Shown here piece by piece: positions 25,534 through 34,468 of a stretch of 64,000 bases of DNA. The position numbers and the translations under genes are program-made. The notes below the pieces were generated by a model. The model made no database searches and was not told where the DNA came from. It was given only the letters and a program-made list of their open reading frames with translations. The DNA lies in contig NZ_JBGCUS010000001.1 in the NCBI RefSeq assembly GCF_041415945.1, positions 124,001 to 188,000 of the forward strand. Reading direction: 5' to 3'. The stretch comes from Ancylobacter sp. IITR112. GTDB lineage: Bacteria > Pseudomonadota > Alphaproteobacteria > Rhizobiales > Xanthobacteraceae. The first letter of the stretch is position 1. Every line of letters starts with the position of its first letter.

Positions 25534-26418
25534 ATGAGCGTGTTACTCGACATTGATCAATTAAGAACATTCATTGCGATTGCCGAAACCGGCAGTTTCA
25601 CAAAAGCGGCCGAGGTGGTTCACAAAACCCAGTCGGCCGTGTCGATGCAGATGAAGCGGCTGGAGGAGCGGGTCGGCCGGCCGATCTTCGCCCGCGACGG
25701 GCGCGCCTCGCGCCTTACCGACGAGGGCGACCGGCTGCTCGATTATGCCCGCCGCATCGTCAAGCTGAACATTGAGGCCATGGCCAGCCTCGCCTCGGCG
25801 GAACTGTCGGGCCGGGTGCGGCTCGGCGTGCCGGACGATTATGCCGACCGCTATCTCCCGGAAATCATGGCGCGGTTTTCCGCCACCCATCCCAATGTCG
25901 AACTGACCGTGGTGTGCGATCCCTCGACCGATCTGGTCGACCGCATCGACACTGGCGATCTCGACCTCGCCATCATCACCGATTGCGAGACGATGAACCG
26001 CGAGACGGAGATTATCCGCCGCGAGCAACTGCTCTGGGTCGGCTCCATGCGCCATTCCGTGCATCTGGAAGACCCGGTGCCGCTGGCGCTGGGGCGGCAG
26101 ACCTGCAACTGGCGGCAGGAGGCGATCTCCATGCTGCAGGCGGTCGACCGGCCGTTCCGCATCCTCTACACCTCGTCCAATTCCACCGCCGTGTCGGCGG
26201 CGGTGCTGGCGGGGCTCGCCATTTCGGTGCTGCCGGAATCGGGCCTGCGCCCGGGCATGCGGGTGCTGGGGCCATCGGACGGGTTCCCGGCGCTGGCGCC
26301 CTGCCGCATCGGCCTGCTGCGCAACCGGCATGAAGCTTCCCCGCTCGCCGACGCGCTGGCCAATCACATCGTGCAGGGACTGGACAATATCTCCGACGCA
26401 GCGATCGCGGCGGAGTGA
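25534..26418 (+). CDS. LysR family transcriptional regulator
   Basis: 294 aa. The winged helix-turn-helix is at residues 6-65 (LRTFIAIAETGSFTKAAEVVHKTQSAVSMQMKRLEE), followed by the periplasmic-binding-like effector domain. GAGGG five bases before the ATG at 25534 sets the start. It is likely to control the divergent DUF1127 gene, since regulators of this type usually act on the shared intergenic region. Effector unknown. Confidence 0.88.
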   Translation: MSVLLDIDQLRTFIAIAETGSFTKAAEVVHKTQSAVSMQMKRLEERVGRPIFARDGRASRLTDEGDRLLDYARRIVKLNIEAMASLASAELSGRVRLGVPDDYADRYLPEIMARFSATHPNVELTVVCDPSTDLVDRIDTGDLDLAIITDCETMNRETEIIRREQLLWVGSMRHSVHLEDPVPLALGRQTCNWRQEAISMLQAVDRPFRILYTSSNSTAVSAAVLAGLAISVLPESGLRPGMRVLGPSDGFPALAPCRIGLLRNRHEASPLADALANHIVQGLDNISDAAIAAE

Positions 26419-26431
26419 GCCGCGCCGCCGC

Positions 26432-27802
26432 TCAATAGGCATCCTCGTCGAATACCGGCTCGACCGAGCGGTTCCACGCGCCCTCATAGCGCTCCAGCAG
26501 CAGATCGGCCGGGGTCTTCCCGGCTTTGAGGCTGGCATCGAGCGGAGCGAGGAAGCGACTCTCGTCGCGGCCCTGGCTGTCGCGATAGTCGCGGCGCTGA
26601 AGGCCGGCGCGGGCGATGTCCACCACCTCACGCGCCACGTCCAGCAGGGAGCGACCGGCGATTTCCGCCTTGAAGCCCAGCCGGGGCACATCGTCGCGCA
26701 GCTTCTGCCGCTCCTCCTCGCTCCAGCCTTTGGCGAGATCCCAGGCGGCGTCGAGGCTCGTCGTGTCGTAATAAAGGCCAGTCCACAGCGCCGGCAGGGC
26801 GCACAGATTGCGCCATGGCCCGCCATCGGCGCCGCGCATTTCGAGGTAACGCTTCAGCCGCACTTCCGGGAAAATGGTGGAGAGGTGGTTGGCCCAGTCG
26901 GAAACGGTCGCGCTCTCGCCCGGCACCGCCGGGTGGCGGCCGGCGAGCAGATCGCGGAAGGACGAGCCGGCGACATCAATATAGCGGTCGCCGCGCTTGA
27001 TGAAATACATCGGCACGTCGAGCGCGTAGTCGACATAACGCTCGAAGCCCATGCCGTCCTCGAAGGCGAAGGGCAGCATGCCGGCGCGGTCATTGTCGGT
27101 GTCGCGCCAGATTTCCGAGCGGTAGGACAGGAAGCCGTTCGGCTTGCCCTCCGTGAAGGGCGAATTGGCGAAGAGGGCGGTGGCCACCGGCTGCAAGGCG
27201 AGGCCGACGCGCAGCTTCTTCACCATGTCGGCTTCGGAGGCGAAGTCGAGATTCACCTGCACGGTGCAGGTGCGGTACATCATGTCGAGCCCGCGCGTGC
27301 CGACCTTCGGCATATAGGCGGACATGATCTTGTAGCGGCCCTTGGGCATAACAGGCGTTTCCGCCAGCGTCCATTTCGGGCTCATGCCGAGGCCGAGAAA
27401 GCCGAAGCCGAGCGGCGTCGCCACTTCGCGCACCTGGTCGAGATGGCCGTTCACCTCGGCGCAGGTCTCGTGGATGGTGATGAGCGGCGCGCCTGACAGT
27501 TCGAACTGCCCGCCCGGCTCCAGCGAGATCGCCCCGCCCCCCACCGTGTCGGCGAGGCCGATAAGGGTCTCGCCTTCCATGATCGGCTCCCAGCAGTTCA
27601 GCGCCTGCATGCCTTCCAGCAGGGCGCGGATGCCGTTCGCGCCTTCATAGGGCACCGGCTCGTGGCCCTTCAGGGTGAAGGGGAATTTCTCATGCTCGGT
27701 ACCGATGCGGAATTTCGTCGGCGCCTTGCAGCCCGCCTCGAACCACGCGACGAGTTCGTCCCGGCTGGCGATGGGCTGCGTGTCGATCTGGTCTCGCGCC
27801 AT
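26432..27802 (-). CDS. gshA: glutamate--cysteine ligase
   Basis: First and rate-limiting step of glutathione synthesis, ATP-dependent. The 456-aa product is of the GCS2/plant type: FRIGTEHEKFPF near residue 32, the ATP/metal region GGGAISLEPGGQFELSGAPL, MMYRTCTVQVNLDF and RYLEMRGADGGPWRNLCALPALW. Plant-type GshA is standard in alphaproteobacteria. The ATG at 27802 follows GGAG. Downstream of a second GCS2-fold gene and rsmE on the same strand. Confidence 0.93.
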   Translation of the reverse strand: MARDQIDTQPIASRDELVAWFEAGCKAPTKFRIGTEHEKFPFTLKGHEPVPYEGANGIRALLEGMQALNCWEPIMEGETLIGLADTVGGGAISLEPGGQFELSGAPLITIHETCAEVNGHLDQVREVATPLGFGFLGLGMSPKWTLAETPVMPKGRYKIMSAYMPKVGTRGLDMMYRTCTVQVNLDFASEADMVKKLRVGLALQPVATALFANSPFTEGKPNGFLSYRSEIWRDTDNDRAGMLPFAFEDGMGFERYVDYALDVPMYFIKRGDRYIDVAGSSFRDLLAGRHPAVPGESATVSDWANHLSTIFPEVRLKRYLEMRGADGGPWRNLCALPALWTGLYYDTTSLDAAWDLAKGWSEEERQKLRDDVPRLGFKAEIAGRSLLDVAREVVDIARAGLQRRDYRDSQGRDESRFLAPLDASLKAGKTPADLLLERYEGAWNRSVEPVFDEDAY

Positions 27803-27949
27803 GGGAAACTCCGGGCGGCATGCGTGGGCGCGCGACCATACACACGCCAAGCTCCGGCGCAAATCGCTGTAACTACCGACGGAAGTTGGAAATTGCGGCG
27901 CCGCAAGCACCCTCCGGCAGGCCGCGCCGGAGGCCCGCCGCTTCCGGGT

Positions 27950-29095
27950 CTATTGAGCCGAGGCGTGGGTGAGCCAGGTGTTCACCGCCTTCAGCCCTTC
28001 CGCCCGATTGCCGGTGCGGTGCGCCGCTTCCTGATAGACCGCGATCTGGATGTCGGCGCTGGTGCCGCCGCGGACGATGGTGCGCAGATGCTCCAGCTCC
28101 GCCCGCCCGCCCAGCGCCTCGGCGTCATCGGTGAGCTGGTCGATCAGTTCTTCCACCGCCTGCGCCACCGGCACCGCCTCGCGGGCGCGGCGGTCGACGA
28201 AGCTGCCATGCACGCCATAGCGCTGCGCACGCCATTTATTCTCCGCCGCAATGGCGCGCTCGACCGGGTCGATGCCGGCATTGAGCCGTGGATTGCGCAC
28301 GAGATGGCGCACCAGCGCGCGGTAAAGCGCGGCGATGGCGACCGAATCCTCCACCCGTGTGCAACTGTCGGGAGCGCGAAGTTCCAGCGTCGGGTGCTTT
28401 TCCGAGGGGCGGATGGTCCACCAGACATAGCTCGAATCGCGGATCGCCCGCGCCGCCACCAGCGCGTCGATATAGTCCTGGTAGTCCTTCGCGCTTTCGA
28501 ACAGCTCCGGCAGGCCGGTGCGCGGCAGTTCATCATAGGCGGCGAGGCGGTAGCCCATCAGCCCGGTGCGCTTGGATTCCCAGAAAGGCGAGGAGGTCGA
28601 CAGCGCCACGAAAACCGGGAGATAGGGCAGGATGCGGCGCATCACGTCGATGCGCTGGTCGGCATCGGGCAGTTCCACATGCACATGCATGCCGCACAGC
28701 ATGTTGCGCTCGCCGAGCATCTGCAGATCGTGCATCAGCCCGTCATAGCGCTGGGTCGGCCCGCGCTTGCCGCCCTGCCAACTGGCGGTGGGGTGGGTGC
28801 CGGCGGCGATGAAGGCAAGGTCGAAGCCGGCGCTGACCTCGGCGAGGCTGCGGCGCAGCCCGTGCAGTTCCTGCCGCACCTCGGCAGCGCTGCGGTGCGG
28901 ACGGGTCATCACCTCGATCTGCGCGTGCAGCACTTCGCCCGACGCGGCCGGCCCCAGCGCGGCCCGCAACTTCGGCATGAAGGCGGGTGGAACGCGCCGA
29001 AGCGGGTTCTTGGTCTCGCCCTCGACGACGAAATACTCTTCCTCGATGCCGATGCGGTATTCTTCCGTAGCGGCCTTGGAATTGGCGACAGACAT
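27950..29095 (-). CDS. YbdK-type carboxylate-amine ligase (GCS2 fold)
   Basis: 381 aa. The family has weak glutamate-cysteine ligase activity in E. coli YbdK, and its physiological role is unclear. Features: [16 protein letters not shown] near the N-terminus, [63 protein letters not shown]. It lies between rsmE and gshA with 147 bases before gshA, so the cell has two enzymes of this fold adjacent to each other. Confidence 0.87.
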   Translation of the reverse strand: MSVANSKAATEEYRIGIEEEYFVVEGETKNPLRRVPPAFMPKLRAALGPAASGEVLHAQIEVMTRPHRSAAEVRQELHGLRRSLAEVSAGFDLAFIAAGTHPTASWQGGKRGPTQRYDGLMHDLQMLGERNMLCGMHVHVELPDADQRIDVMRRILPYLPVFVALSTSSPFWESKRTGLMGYRLAAYDELPRTGLPELFESAKDYQDYIDALVAARAIRDSSYVWWTIRPSEKHPTLELRAPDSCTRVEDSVAIAALYRALVRHLVRNPRLNAGIDPVERAIAAENKWRAQRYGVHGSFVDRRAREAVPVAQAVEELIDQLTDDAEALGGRAELEHLRTIVRGGTSADIQIAVYQEAAHRTGNRAEGLKAVNTWLTHASAQ

Positions 29096-29280
29096 GGCGA
29101 CCTTCCCGCATTCGCGTCACGGACGGGCGCCGTTATCGCTTAGCCGGCAGCGAATCGACATGGCGCCACGCCGCCGCGAGGCATGATGGAGAAGTAAGAC
29201 CGCAGTGTGACCTTTAGAATATCAACAGATATCAGATTTATATTCTAATAAGTCGATGAAGTGTGAGCGCAATAGTCGGC

Positions 29281-30051
29281 TTATGCCTGAGTTGCCTGGC
29301 GGGCGGCTTCCACCAGGGCGAGAGCCGCCACCGCCGCCGTGTCCGCGCGCAGGATGCGCGGGCCGAGTGAGAGCACGAGGGCGCCGGGATGGGCGAGGAG
29401 CAGGCGCCGCTCCTCCTCGGCAAAGCCGCCTTCGGGGCCGATCAGCACCGCGAGCGGGCCGGCCACCGCCGCCCGCAGCGGCGCCAGCGGATCGGCCTGC
29501 GGCGCGGCCTCGTCGCAGAACACCAGCCGGCGGGCGGGCGCCAGCCCGGCCAGCCAGCGCGGCAGGGCGACGGGTTCGAGCACGTCCGGCAGGGAGAGGA
29601 TGCCGCACTGCTCGGCGGCCTCGATGACATTGGCGCGCATGCGCTCGGTGTTCACGCGCGTCGCCTGCGTGCGCCGGGTCATCACCGGCACCAGCCGGCC
29701 CGCCCCCATCTCCACCGCCTTCTGCACCATATAGTCGAGCCGTGCATGCTTGAGCGGGGCGAAGACGTAATCGAGATCGGGCGGGGCCGACTGGCGCCGT
29801 AGCTGCGCCTCGCAGCGCAGCAGCACCTCGCGCCGCCCGCCCGCCTCGCGCACCGCGCGCCACTCGCCATCGCGGCCGTTGAACAGGTGCAGGTGTCCGC
29901 CCACCTCCAGCCGGATGACATCGGCGACATAATGCGCCCGGTCGCGGTCGAGGCGAAGCTGCGCGCCCTCGGCCAGCGGCTCTTCGACAAACAGCCGCTG
30001 GGCGCGGAAATCATAGGGCTCGGCGGTGGAATCGGCGGGGGTGCGGGTCAT
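29281..30051 (-). CDS. rsmE: 16S rRNA (uracil(1498)-N(3))-methyltransferase
   Basis: SPOUT-fold methyltransferase modifying U1498 of 16S rRNA. The 256-aa protein has an N-terminal PUA-like domain (RLFVEEPLAEGAQLRLDRDRAHYVADVIRL) and a C-terminal knot with LIGPEGGFAEEER and LGPRILRADTAAVAALALVE, both diagnostic. The following 185 bases (29096-29280) are unusually AT-rich for this genome and include an 8-base inverted repeat (29215-29222/29240-29247), so the next gene may have its own promoter. Confidence 0.93.
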   Translation of the reverse strand: MTRTPADSTAEPYDFRAQRLFVEEPLAEGAQLRLDRDRAHYVADVIRLEVGGHLHLFNGRDGEWRAVREAGGRREVLLRCEAQLRRQSAPPDLDYVFAPLKHARLDYMVQKAVEMGAGRLVPVMTRRTQATRVNTERMRANVIEAAEQCGILSLPDVLEPVALPRWLAGLAPARRLVFCDEAAPQADPLAPLRAAVAGPLAVLIGPEGGFAEEERRLLLAHPGALVLSLGPRILRADTAAVAALALVEAARQATQA

Positions 30052-30165
30052 GAAATGTTTTTTATCCGGAATTTGCAGGCAAAATCGCGCACGCCGCGAT
30101 GTTGCCCAAACTTTCGTGCCTCTGTATCACGCTTGGTCAATGACACGGCACCGATCGACCTCCTG

Positions 30166-30897
30166 ATGAGAGATTGGCTTTTGAACAGTCATCCGATGCG
30201 CCTGCGGGCAAGCTCCGCGCCCCCGATGCTGGCAGGGCTGCTGCTCGCCGGGATGCTGGGCACGCTTCCCGCCGGCGCCCAGTGGATCGGCGCTCCCGGC
30301 GGCTCGTCCGAGTCCGGCTCCTCCGCGGGGGCTGTGGTGGTGCAGCCCGCGCCCGCTCCGCAGGCGGCCGAGCCGGCGCCGGGCTTCAGTCCGGGCTTTT
30401 CCTCAACCCTCGGGCCTTCCCCCTCGGGGAGCATCGACCCGGGAATGGCACCGGCTGCGGCGGCGCAGCAGGCCAGACCCGATTCCTCGGAATGTCAGGG
30501 GCAGGTGAACAAGCTGCGCGGCGAGGTTGAAACGCGCGGCGAGGCGCTGCAGGCCGCGGCGAAGAAGAAGCTGCCGCCGTCCGAGCTGTGCCCGATGTTC
30601 CGCACGTTCGCCAGCGCGCAGCAGAATTTCTATTCCTTCCTCAACACCAACAAGGCCAAATGCGGCGTGCCGGATGAGGTGCTGAAGAAGTTCAAGCAGA
30701 ATGTCAGTTCGGTGAACACGACGCGCAATAAGATCTGCGAGGTGGCGAAGATGCAGGAGAGCGGTGGCGGTGGCCCCGGCGGTCCGCCCCCGCAGAGCTC
30801 GATTTCGGCCGGCCTCGGCCTGTCGAGCGGTCTGCCGACGACGGGCGCCCCTCCGGGCGGCGTCTTCGACACGCTCGGCGGCGACGCGCTGCGCTGA
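30166..30897 (+). CDS. small secreted protein of unknown function, Pro/Gly-rich with a central Cys-containing domain
   Basis: About 243 aa and not a family I can name. A signal peptide ends at LPAGA-QW (n-region MRLRASS, hydrophobic core MLAGLLLAGMLG). After a Ser/Gly/Pro-rich stretch comes a charged helical domain of about 90 residues (SECQGQVNKLRGEVETRG to ICEVAKMQ) with four cysteines, C-x~45-C-x~24-C-x~26-C, suggesting two disulfides. The tail is again Gly/Pro-rich. Start uncertain among 30166, 30181 (TTG) and 30196; the last gives the most normal signal peptide. Divergent from rsmE and immediately before ubiA. Confidence 0.65.
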   Translation: MRDWLLNSHPMRLRASSAPPMLAGLLLAGMLGTLPAGAQWIGAPGGSSESGSSAGAVVVQPAPAPQAAEPAPGFSPGFSSTLGPSPSGSIDPGMAPAAAAQQARPDSSECQGQVNKLRGEVETRGEALQAAAKKKLPPSELCPMFRTFASAQQNFYSFLNTNKAKCGVPDEVLKKFKQNVSSVNTTRNKICEVAKMQESGGGGPGGPPPQSSISAGLGLSSGLPTTGAPPGGVFDTLGGDALR

Positions 30898-30901
30898 ACC
30901 G

Positions 30902-31873
30902 ATGACATCGGCCGCGCCGTCTCCTGCCGCGCCGTCTCCTGCTGGGCCGGTGCCGGCCGATTCCGCCGGCAATTGGGTGGATCGCTACGCTCCTGCCGCG
31001 CTCAGGCCGTTCCTGCGCCTCGCCCGCGCCGACCGGCCGATCGGTAGCTGGCTGCTGCTCATTCCCTGCTGGTGGTCGCTGGCGCTCGCCTTGCGGGTGC
31101 AGGCGGAAAGCGGCGTGCCCACCTATGGCGCGGCGGCGATGTGGGCCGTGCTGTTCGCCATCGGCGCCGTGGCGATGCGCGGGGCCGGCTGCACCTGGAA
31201 CGACATTCTCGACCGCGATATTGACGGGCGGGTGGAGCGCACCCGCTCCCGCCCGCTCCCCGCCGGGCAGGTGACGCTGAGGGGCGCGGTGCTGTTTCTC
31301 GCGCTTCAACTCCTCGTGGGGCTGGCGGTGCTGCTGTGCCTGCCGTTCTTCGCCATTGCCGTCGCGCTGTCATCGCTCGGGCTTGTGGTGGTCTATCCGC
31401 TGATGAAGCGGGTGATGTGGATTCCGCAGCTCGTGCTCGGTCTCGCCTTCTCCTGGGGCGCGCTGATGGGATTTGCGGTGCTGGTCGAGGCGCTGCCCGC
31501 GCCCGCCTTCCTGCTCTATGCCGGCGCTGTCCTCTGGGTGGTGGGCTATGACACCATCTACGCGCATCAGGACCGCGAGGACGATGCCATTGTCGGGGTG
31601 AAGTCCTCCGCCCTGCTGTTCGGCGCGCGCACCGTGCCCTGGCTTGTCGCGCTCTATGGCGGCGCCCTGGTCTTGATGGGCCTCGCGCTCGCCAGCGCCG
31701 GGGCCGGGCCCTGGGCCTTTGGCGGGCTCGGCATCTTCACCGTGCGGCTCGCCACGCAGATCGCCCGGCTCGATATTGACGACCGCGCCCTGTGCCTGAG
31801 GCTGTTCCGTTCCAATCGCGATTCCGGGCTGATCCTGCTCGCCGGCCTGGTCATCGACGCGCTGCTGGCCTGA
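30902..31873 (+). CDS. ubiA: 4-hydroxybenzoate polyprenyltransferase
   Basis: Membrane enzyme attaching the polyprenyl tail to 4-hydroxybenzoate in ubiquinone synthesis. 323 aa with eight to nine helices and both Asp-rich motifs: NDILDRDIDGRVERTRSRPLPAG and YDTIYAHQDREDDAIVGVKSSA, which bind Mg-diphosphate. A Pro/Ala-rich N-terminal tail of about 25 residues precedes the fold. The start lies five bases after the previous stop, so it is co-transcribed with the secreted protein gene. Confidence 0.93.
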   Translation: MTSAAPSPAAPSPAGPVPADSAGNWVDRYAPAALRPFLRLARADRPIGSWLLLIPCWWSLALALRVQAESGVPTYGAAAMWAVLFAIGAVAMRGAGCTWNDILDRDIDGRVERTRSRPLPAGQVTLRGAVLFLALQLLVGLAVLLCLPFFAIAVALSSLGLVVVYPLMKRVMWIPQLVLGLAFSWGALMGFAVLVEALPAPAFLLYAGAVLWVVGYDTIYAHQDREDDAIVGVKSSALLFGARTVPWLVALYGGALVLMGLALASAGAGPWAFGGLGIFTVRLATQIARLDIDDRALCLRLFRSNRDSGLILLAGLVIDALLA

Positions 31874-31951
31874 GCGTGCCGCCCCGCGCGAGGTTGCCGG
31901 GGCGGGGCGGGTGGTGGTAAGCAGCGCGAACACTGTAAATCCATGGGTCCC

Positions 31952-32584
31952 ATGAGCATCCGCCTGCACCGCGGCGATCTTGTCGATCTCGCCCGCTATA
32001 CCCCCGACAAGGCGCCCTTTGTCGCCATCGACACCGAAACGCTTGGCCTCAACCCGCACCGCGACCGGCTGTGCGTGGTGCAGCTTTCCCCGGGCGACGG
32101 CACCGCCGACGTGGTGCAGATTCCCGCCGGCGCCGGGCCTGGCAGCGCGCCCAATCTGGAGCGGCTGCTCACCGATCCGGCCTCGGTGAAACTGTTCCAT
32201 TTCGCCCGTTTCGATGTCGCGATCCTCGGCAAGACCTTTGGTCTCACCGTGTCGCCGGTGTGGTGCACCAAGATCGCCTCGCGGCTGACCCGAACCTATA
32301 CCGACCGGCACGGGCTCAAGGATCTCGTCCGAGAACTGCTCGGCGTCGACCTGTCCAAGCAGCAGCAGAGCTCGGACTGGGCGGCCGATGAGCTGAGCGA
32401 CGCCCAATTGCACTATGCGGCTTCCGACGTGCTGCATCTGCACGCGCTGCAGGCGCGGCTCGCCGCCATGCTGGCGCGCGAGGGGCGGCAGGAACTGGCG
32501 CAGTCCTGCTTCGATTTCCTGCCGACGCGGGCAAAGCTCGATCTCGCGGGATGGCCCGAGCAGGACATCTTCGCGCATATGTGA
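31952..32584 (+). CDS. rnd: ribonuclease D-like 3'-5' exoribonuclease (single domain)
   Basis: DEDDy-type exonuclease, 210 aa: FVAIDTETLGLN (Exo I), KLFHFARFDVAIL (Exo II) and LHYAASDVLHLHAL with the Tyr/Asp pair (Exo III). It lacks the HRDC domains of full-length RNase D, as is normal for the short alphaproteobacterial paralogue. MSIRLHRGDL is the family opening, so I prefer 31952 to the ATG nine bases earlier; neither has a clear ribosome binding site. Confidence 0.88.
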   Translation: MSIRLHRGDLVDLARYTPDKAPFVAIDTETLGLNPHRDRLCVVQLSPGDGTADVVQIPAGAGPGSAPNLERLLTDPASVKLFHFARFDVAILGKTFGLTVSPVWCTKIASRLTRTYTDRHGLKDLVRELLGVDLSKQQQSSDWAADELSDAQLHYAASDVLHLHALQARLAAMLAREGRQELAQSCFDFLPTRAKLDLAGWPEQDIFAHM

Positions 32585-32725
32585 GCGCGCCGCCCGACAA
32601 TCGCCGGGTTCTGCGGCGAGGGGAGAGGTGCGGCCGCGCGGCTTGCGCCCTGGGCTGGAAGCCGCCATCTTGGGTGCCGGCCAGGGTGCGGAAGGCGGCC
32701 GTCAGCCGGGGATGAACCGTCGCGC

Positions 32726-33520
32726 ATGAACAAGCATGTCGAACCGCCCATGACGCGGGGCGCGAAAGCGAGCGAACCGGTGGCGCGCCGCGCCTCGGGG
32801 AACGCCGCTGCGCAGGATGCGCGGCGCGCGAAGCTGTTCAAGAACGCCCGTCGCCACAGTCGTCGGGTGCGGTTCCTGCGCGTCGCCCTGCCGGTCGGGG
32901 TGGTGCTGGTGCTCAGTGCCACGGTCGCGATCAACTACCTCGACCCCTTCACCCTTGCCGTCGACCTGCCGTTCGATCTCGGCCGGGTGTCGCTGTCGGG
33001 GACCCAGGTCAAGATGGAATTCCCGCGCCTGCACGGCTTCACCGCCGATAATCGCGGCTATGACGTGTCCGCCATTTCCGCCTCGCAGGACCTGACCGAA
33101 CCCAACCGCATCACCCTCGACAAGATCGAGGCCAAGCTCGAACTGGCGGATAAGGGCTGGGCCAGCCTCACCGCCATTGGCGGCAGCTACGACACCAAGA
33201 CGGAAAACCTCACCCTCGACGGCGGTGTGACCTTTGACACCTCCTCCGGCTATGGCGGGCGGCTGAAAGACGCCTCGATCGACATCAAGAACGGCAAGAT
33301 GGTGTCGAACAGCCCGGTGGAGCTGACCTATCTCGACGGCAAGCTGACCGCCGACACGCTCGAAGTGTCGCAGAAGGATTCACGGGCCTTGCTGGTCGGC
33401 AATGTGCAACTGGACTTCCGCATGCCGGCCGACGACACGCCGGCCAAGCCGCGCCCCGCGCCCCCGGCGGCGACGCCTCCCGCGGCCGCTGCCGCCCGCT
33501 CCACCGGCGCCACTCCGTGA
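32726..33520 (+). CDS. lptC: LPS export ABC transporter periplasmic protein LptC
   Basis: Bitopic inner-membrane protein passing lipopolysaccharide from LptBFG to LptA. 264 aa: a basic cytoplasmic tail, one helix (VALPVGVVLVLSATVAINYL, about residues 53-72), then the beta-jellyroll domain with LSGTQVKMEFPRLHGFTADNRGYDV. The C-terminus is a Pro/Ala-rich tail of about 30 residues. First of the lptC-lptA-lptB run; lptA's frame begins at its stop. Confidence 0.88.
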   Translation: MNKHVEPPMTRGAKASEPVARRASGNAAAQDARRAKLFKNARRHSRRVRFLRVALPVGVVLVLSATVAINYLDPFTLAVDLPFDLGRVSLSGTQVKMEFPRLHGFTADNRGYDVSAISASQDLTEPNRITLDKIEAKLELADKGWASLTAIGGSYDTKTENLTLDGGVTFDTSSGYGGRLKDASIDIKNGKMVSNSPVELTYLDGKLTADTLEVSQKDSRALLVGNVQLDFRMPADDTPAKPRPAPPAATPPAAAAARSTGATP

Positions 33521-33567
33521 GGGCGCGCGCATTGAACCCTCGGCCCGGGACGGCTAGACATGTCGGT

Positions 33568-34248
33568 ATGACCGAGCCCCATGCCCGCACGCCCCATCGC
33601 CGCCTCCGCGCCGGCCTCGCCGCCCTCGTCCTCGCCGCCGGTCTCGGTGGCCTGACCTCCGCCGCGCTGGCGCAGGCGAACAATGTGCCGAACGCCCTGC
33701 AGGGCTTCGCCGCCAATCGCGATGAGCCGATACGCATCAACGCCAACAGCCTGGAAGTGCGCGACCAGGAAAAGCAGGCGGTGTTCAGCGGCAATGTGGT
33801 GGTGCAGCAGGGCGACACCACCATGCGCTGCCGGGAACTTGTGGTGTTCTACGACGGCAAGGACGCGGCCGGCGCCAAGCCGGCCGGAGCGCCTTCCGGC
33901 GACGCGCTGGCGGCGGGCAGTCCGATCAACTCCTCCGCCATCCGGCGGCTGGAGATCAACGGCTCGGTGGTGGTGACCACCAAGGAGCAGACCGCCACCG
34001 GCGATCAGGGCGTGTTCGAAACCAAGGCGAACACCATCACCCTCACGGGCAATCCTGTCGTGCTCACCTCCGGGCCGAATGTCATCCGCGGCAAAAAGCT
34101 CACGGTGGACCTCACCACCGGCCTGTCGCGCTTCGATGGCGGGCGTATCGAAAGCCTGATCGTGCCCAACAGCATGAAGGGCGCCGATGGCGGCTTGCCC
34201 GGCGCCAAGCCGGCTGCGCCGGCGGCCAAGCCCAAACCGGCGCCCTGA
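33568..34248 (+). CDS. lptA: periplasmic LPS transport protein LptA (OstA-like)
   Basis: Bridges inner and outer membrane for LPS transport. 226 aa with a signal peptide (RRLRAGLAALVLAAGLGGL, cleavage near ALAQA) and the OstA-like jellyroll: PIRINANSLEVRDQEKQAVFSGNVVVQQGDTTMRCRELVVFY. A low-complexity insert (about residues 105-125) interrupts it, and the C-terminus is a Lys/Pro/Ala tail. The ATG at 33568 gives a proper signal peptide; a GTG at 33517 overlapping the lptC stop would add 17 residues. Confidence 0.88.
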   Translation: MTEPHARTPHRRLRAGLAALVLAAGLGGLTSAALAQANNVPNALQGFAANRDEPIRINANSLEVRDQEKQAVFSGNVVVQQGDTTMRCRELVVFYDGKDAAGAKPAGAPSGDALAAGSPINSSAIRRLEINGSVVVTTKEQTATGDQGVFETKANTITLTGNPVVLTSGPNVIRGKKLTVDLTTGLSRFDGGRIESLIVPNSMKGADGGLPGAKPAAPAAKPKPAP

Positions 34249-34468
34249 GCCGCGGCTGAAGCAGCGCCGGCCTGGCGCCGGCGCGCGGGATTGTTGGCCG
34301 TCGGGAGTTCACCTCGGCGCGCCGAGCGGGCTAGGGTAATCGGGCACCGGAATCTCGCTTTTGCCGGCGTTTGCGCCCGTTTCGGCCCGGTTCTTGCATC
34401 GCGATTTGCCAGCGGCGCGCGGAACGTTTATCACCTTGCGGGTGGTGATCCCACCACGGAGGGTGCGC

